A stretch of DNA of 64,000 bases from a virus. The translations under genes were made by a program, and so were the position numbers. Below the pieces are notes generated by a model. That model worked only from the letters and a program-made list of their open reading frames with translations, was not told the origin of the DNA and did no database searches. The DNA lies in IMG/VR virus record IMGVR_UViG_3300006329_000001, positions 62,001-126,000 of that record; one strand, 5' to 3'. Positions 62,468 to 64,000 of this stretch are shown here, piece after piece. Every line of letters begins with the position of its first letter. Within the stretch, counting starts at the first letter, position 1.

Positions 62468-63080
62468 TTGGGTCTAGTGGGAACCCACTAAAATTTATAC
62501 TAATAGCAATGCGTTCATCTTTGCCATTTGGTTGTGTCTCATGATATAACCATGATGGGAATATAACATAATCATATGATTTTGCTTTATATGTATAATG
62601 TTTCTTATCGTTAATAAAACTAGATTCTAGAGGTGACATACCCCAAATAGTTTCTAGTGGATCACGAAATAATAAATGACCATAGTCAGGGTTCTTCTTA
62701 AGATAATATACACATGATACATGTGACTTACCTCTACCTGCTGAGTGATTATGCTCTGATGTAGTATCTCCTTCGAAATGCTGATTCGACCACATACTGT
62801 CAATATACATGTGGAAGTCTCTGCGATAATCAAGAGTATTATCCCAGTAATCATGTACTTCATCTAACATAGGCATGGTTAACCAATCAAATGTAGGTGA
62901 TTGATACAATTCCATTCCTTGTTTTAGTTCACCAGTTGATTTACCTGATTCACCTGCCCATACACCACGATTAGCAACTGACCATGCTTCATCTAAGAAT
63001 GATAGTGATGCTGTCAGTTGTTCATCAGTTGGTACTATCGTTCCCGTCACTACGGGTACCGAGAATAGTTGTTCTATCAT
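62442..63080 (-). CDS. 2OG-Fe(II) oxygenase, HxH type (oxygenase J)
   Basis: 212 aa. The metal site is TTSEHNHSAGRGKSHVSCVY with the CVYYLKK strand, then GHLLFRDPLETIWGMSPLES, and SYDYVIFPSWLYHETQPNGK with the distal His, followed by DERIAISINFSGFPLDPSE with the Arg. N-terminus MIEQLFSVPVVTGTIVPTDE fits the LFxxPV start, so the 56-bp overlap with oxygenase K is real. Overlapping tandem paralogues of this type suggest recent or maintained duplication. Substrate unknown. Confidence 0.83.
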   Translation of the reverse strand: MIEQLFSVPVVTGTIVPTDEQLTASLSFLDEAWSVANRGVWAGESGKSTGELKQGMELYQSPTFDWLTMPMLDEVHDYWDNTLDYRRDFHMYIDSMWSNQHFEGDTTSEHNHSAGRGKSHVSCVYYLKKNPDYGHLLFRDPLETIWGMSPLESSFINDKKHYTYKAKSYDYVIFPSWLYHETQPNGKDERIAISINFSGFPLDPSEGDYGSS

Positions 63081-63741
63081 GACTTTTAATAATATCAGAC
63101 ATATCTCTTTTGTTCCTGTTCGGAATCAAATTAAATGAGATACTAATACGATCTTCATCAGTATGGTTCTCTCTCACACCATGAGATACCCATGATGGAA
63201 ATAGAACTAATCGACCTTCTTTTGGTGGATAAGACATAGTTGCATGAGTATGTGGTGCTTCTGCCTTACTCAAATCCTCTGCTAATCCGAGAGAATGAAC
63301 TACATATCCCTCCATAGGATTCTTATGGAATGTGATACTACCACAATCCCCTTCCTTAGGAGTCTTGACATAAAATGCACCAGACATTATAGAACCTGGA
63401 TGCACATGTACCTCATTGTATCCTCCCTTATTATTAATATTAATCCATACGTTAGCAAATTCCAACGTAGTAGCACATGACTCAAATGAATCAAATGCTT
63501 TATTACCCCAGTGTTTAATTTGTCTGCATAAATTAGCAAACTCATCATCCTCTGGTTCTTGCACTAATTCCTCACCAAAAAAGTCAGGGGACTGATAATT
63601 CAGTATTCCCCTGTTACTTCTTTCTTTTGTAGGCATACCCTCAGCAATACCATAACATATTTCTTGCATTGCTGCTACATCAATATCTAAATCCAACCAC
63701 CAAATAGGAGTGGGGAAAATATAATCAAGATTGAGATCCAT
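63025..63741 (-). CDS. 2OG-Fe(II) oxygenase, HxH type (oxygenase K)
   Basis: 238 aa. Landmarks: N-terminal YIFPTPIWWLDLDIDVAAMQ (FPTPI start), ANVWININNKGGYNEVHVHP with the HxH site and the MSGAFYVKTPKEGDCGSITF strands, then KEGRLVLFPSWVSHGVRENH with the distal His and an Arg in EDRISISFNLIPNRNK. This is a full, typical member of the phage 2OG-FeII_Oxy_5-like family. Its 3' end carries a Ser/Asp/Arg-rich tail that overlaps the start of oxygenase J by 56 bp. Substrate unknown. Confidence 0.85.
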   Translation of the reverse strand: MDLNLDYIFPTPIWWLDLDIDVAAMQEICYGIAEGMPTKERSNRGILNYQSPDFFGEELVQEPEDDEFANLCRQIKHWGNKAFDSFESCATTLEFANVWININNKGGYNEVHVHPGSIMSGAFYVKTPKEGDCGSITFHKNPMEGYVVHSLGLAEDLSKAEAPHTHATMSYPPKEGRLVLFPSWVSHGVRENHTDEDRISISFNLIPNRNKRDMSDIIKSHDRTTILGTRSDGNDSTN

Positions 63742-64000
63742 TAGGTCAACTTGTTAAGATCGTCTCTTACTTCTCCTTGCCAATCTGATAATTTACTATA
63801 GTCTTTCTTCTTAGTTGCACTATCTGAGTACTTAGAGGAAGTTGCTACCTTGATATTACTTCTCTCCTTCGCCATTTCAGATTCTAACCATGGTTGCTCA
63901 GGTTCTTTAAGTACAAACTTACGATACATGTTGATAGTCTCAAGACCACCTTCGATCTTAACCAAATCATCCCTCATTTCATTGAGTTCAGTGAAATTGA
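63741..64000 (-). CDS. Partial unknown protein (5' end outside window)
   Basis: The frame is open from the right edge (first complete codon reads Asn, then FTELNE) through an internal ATG at 63977 to a stop at 63741, about 86 codons. MRDDLVKIEGGLETINMYRK is followed by EPEQPWLESEMAKERSNIKV and a Ser/Lys-rich stretch with YSKLSDWQGEVRDDLNKLT. No ribosome site precedes the internal ATG, so the gene probably begins outside the window. Its stop touches the start of oxygenase K. Family not recognised. Confidence 0.6.
   Translation of the reverse strand, partial: NFTELNEMRDDLVKIEGGLETINMYRKFVLKEPEQPWLESEMAKERSNIKVATSSKYSDSATKKKDYSKLSDWQGEVRDDLNKLT

Noticed and set aside
1-64000. tRNA genes, CRISPR arrays, insertion sequences and attachment sites
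   Set aside because: No cloverleaf-like sequence, regularly spaced identical repeat, transposase motif or integrase was found on either strand by reading.

Overview
The window looks like part of the genome of a T4-like marine myovirus, most likely a cyanophage. The evidence is a T4-style baseplate wedge block in order (gp25-like, gp6-like, a giant protein in the gene 7 position, gp8-like), T4-like late promoters, an AT-rich sequence with dense ATGA gene overlaps, and two small host-type genes: a NifU-like iron-sulfur scaffold and an NdhS-like protein of the cyanobacterial NDH-1 complex. I see no gene I would support on the + strand. Every gene reads on the minus strand, so transcription runs from 64000 towards 1. 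No tRNA, integrase, IS element or CRISPR array was recognised.

Late structural region, 1-44.3 kb. From upstream to downstream in transcription it holds a coiled-coil protein, a 1254-aa virion protein, a PAAR-like spike-tip protein, a 44-aa basic protein, a small SET-domain protein, gp25, gp6, one uninterrupted 8576-codon ORF (25.7 kb), a YHYH/Ig protein, a fibre-like protein ending in a cupredoxin-like domain, a Gly-Tyr repeat protein, gp8, and a partial DUF4815-type protein that runs off the left edge. A short Gly-x-Gly-Tyr beta module recurs in several of these neighbours. The giant protein also carries adhesin-like modules: propeller, LamG, CBM-like, YHYH-like, EF-hand-like, Ig and a long array of YPR repeats.

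Junction region, 44.3-47.3 kb. This holds an AbrB-like protein, an NlpC/P60 hydrolase, the NdhS-like and NifU-like proteins, a first 2OG-Fe(II) oxygenase and several small unknown genes. An intergenic stretch at 47.1-47.35 kb carries a textbook sigma70 promoter.

Small-gene region, 47.3-53.7 kb. About 27 mostly overlapping ORFs of 42-128 aa, nearly all unknown, are packed behind a recurring promoter-leader cassette. This looks like the early, host-takeover part of the genome.

Oxygenase region, 53.7-64 kb. Ten more Fe(II)/2-oxoglutarate dioxygenase-fold genes of three subfamilies (HxH type, HxD type and JmjC/cupin type) are interleaved with a PD-(D/E)XK-like nuclease and an SF2 helicase. With the one at 45.6 kb this makes eleven. 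Their number, their tandem arrangement and an apparent duplication of a JmjC-HxD pair make this the strongest candidate, together with the giant ORF, for an undescribed system. All functions are inferred from reading the sequence; no database search was run.
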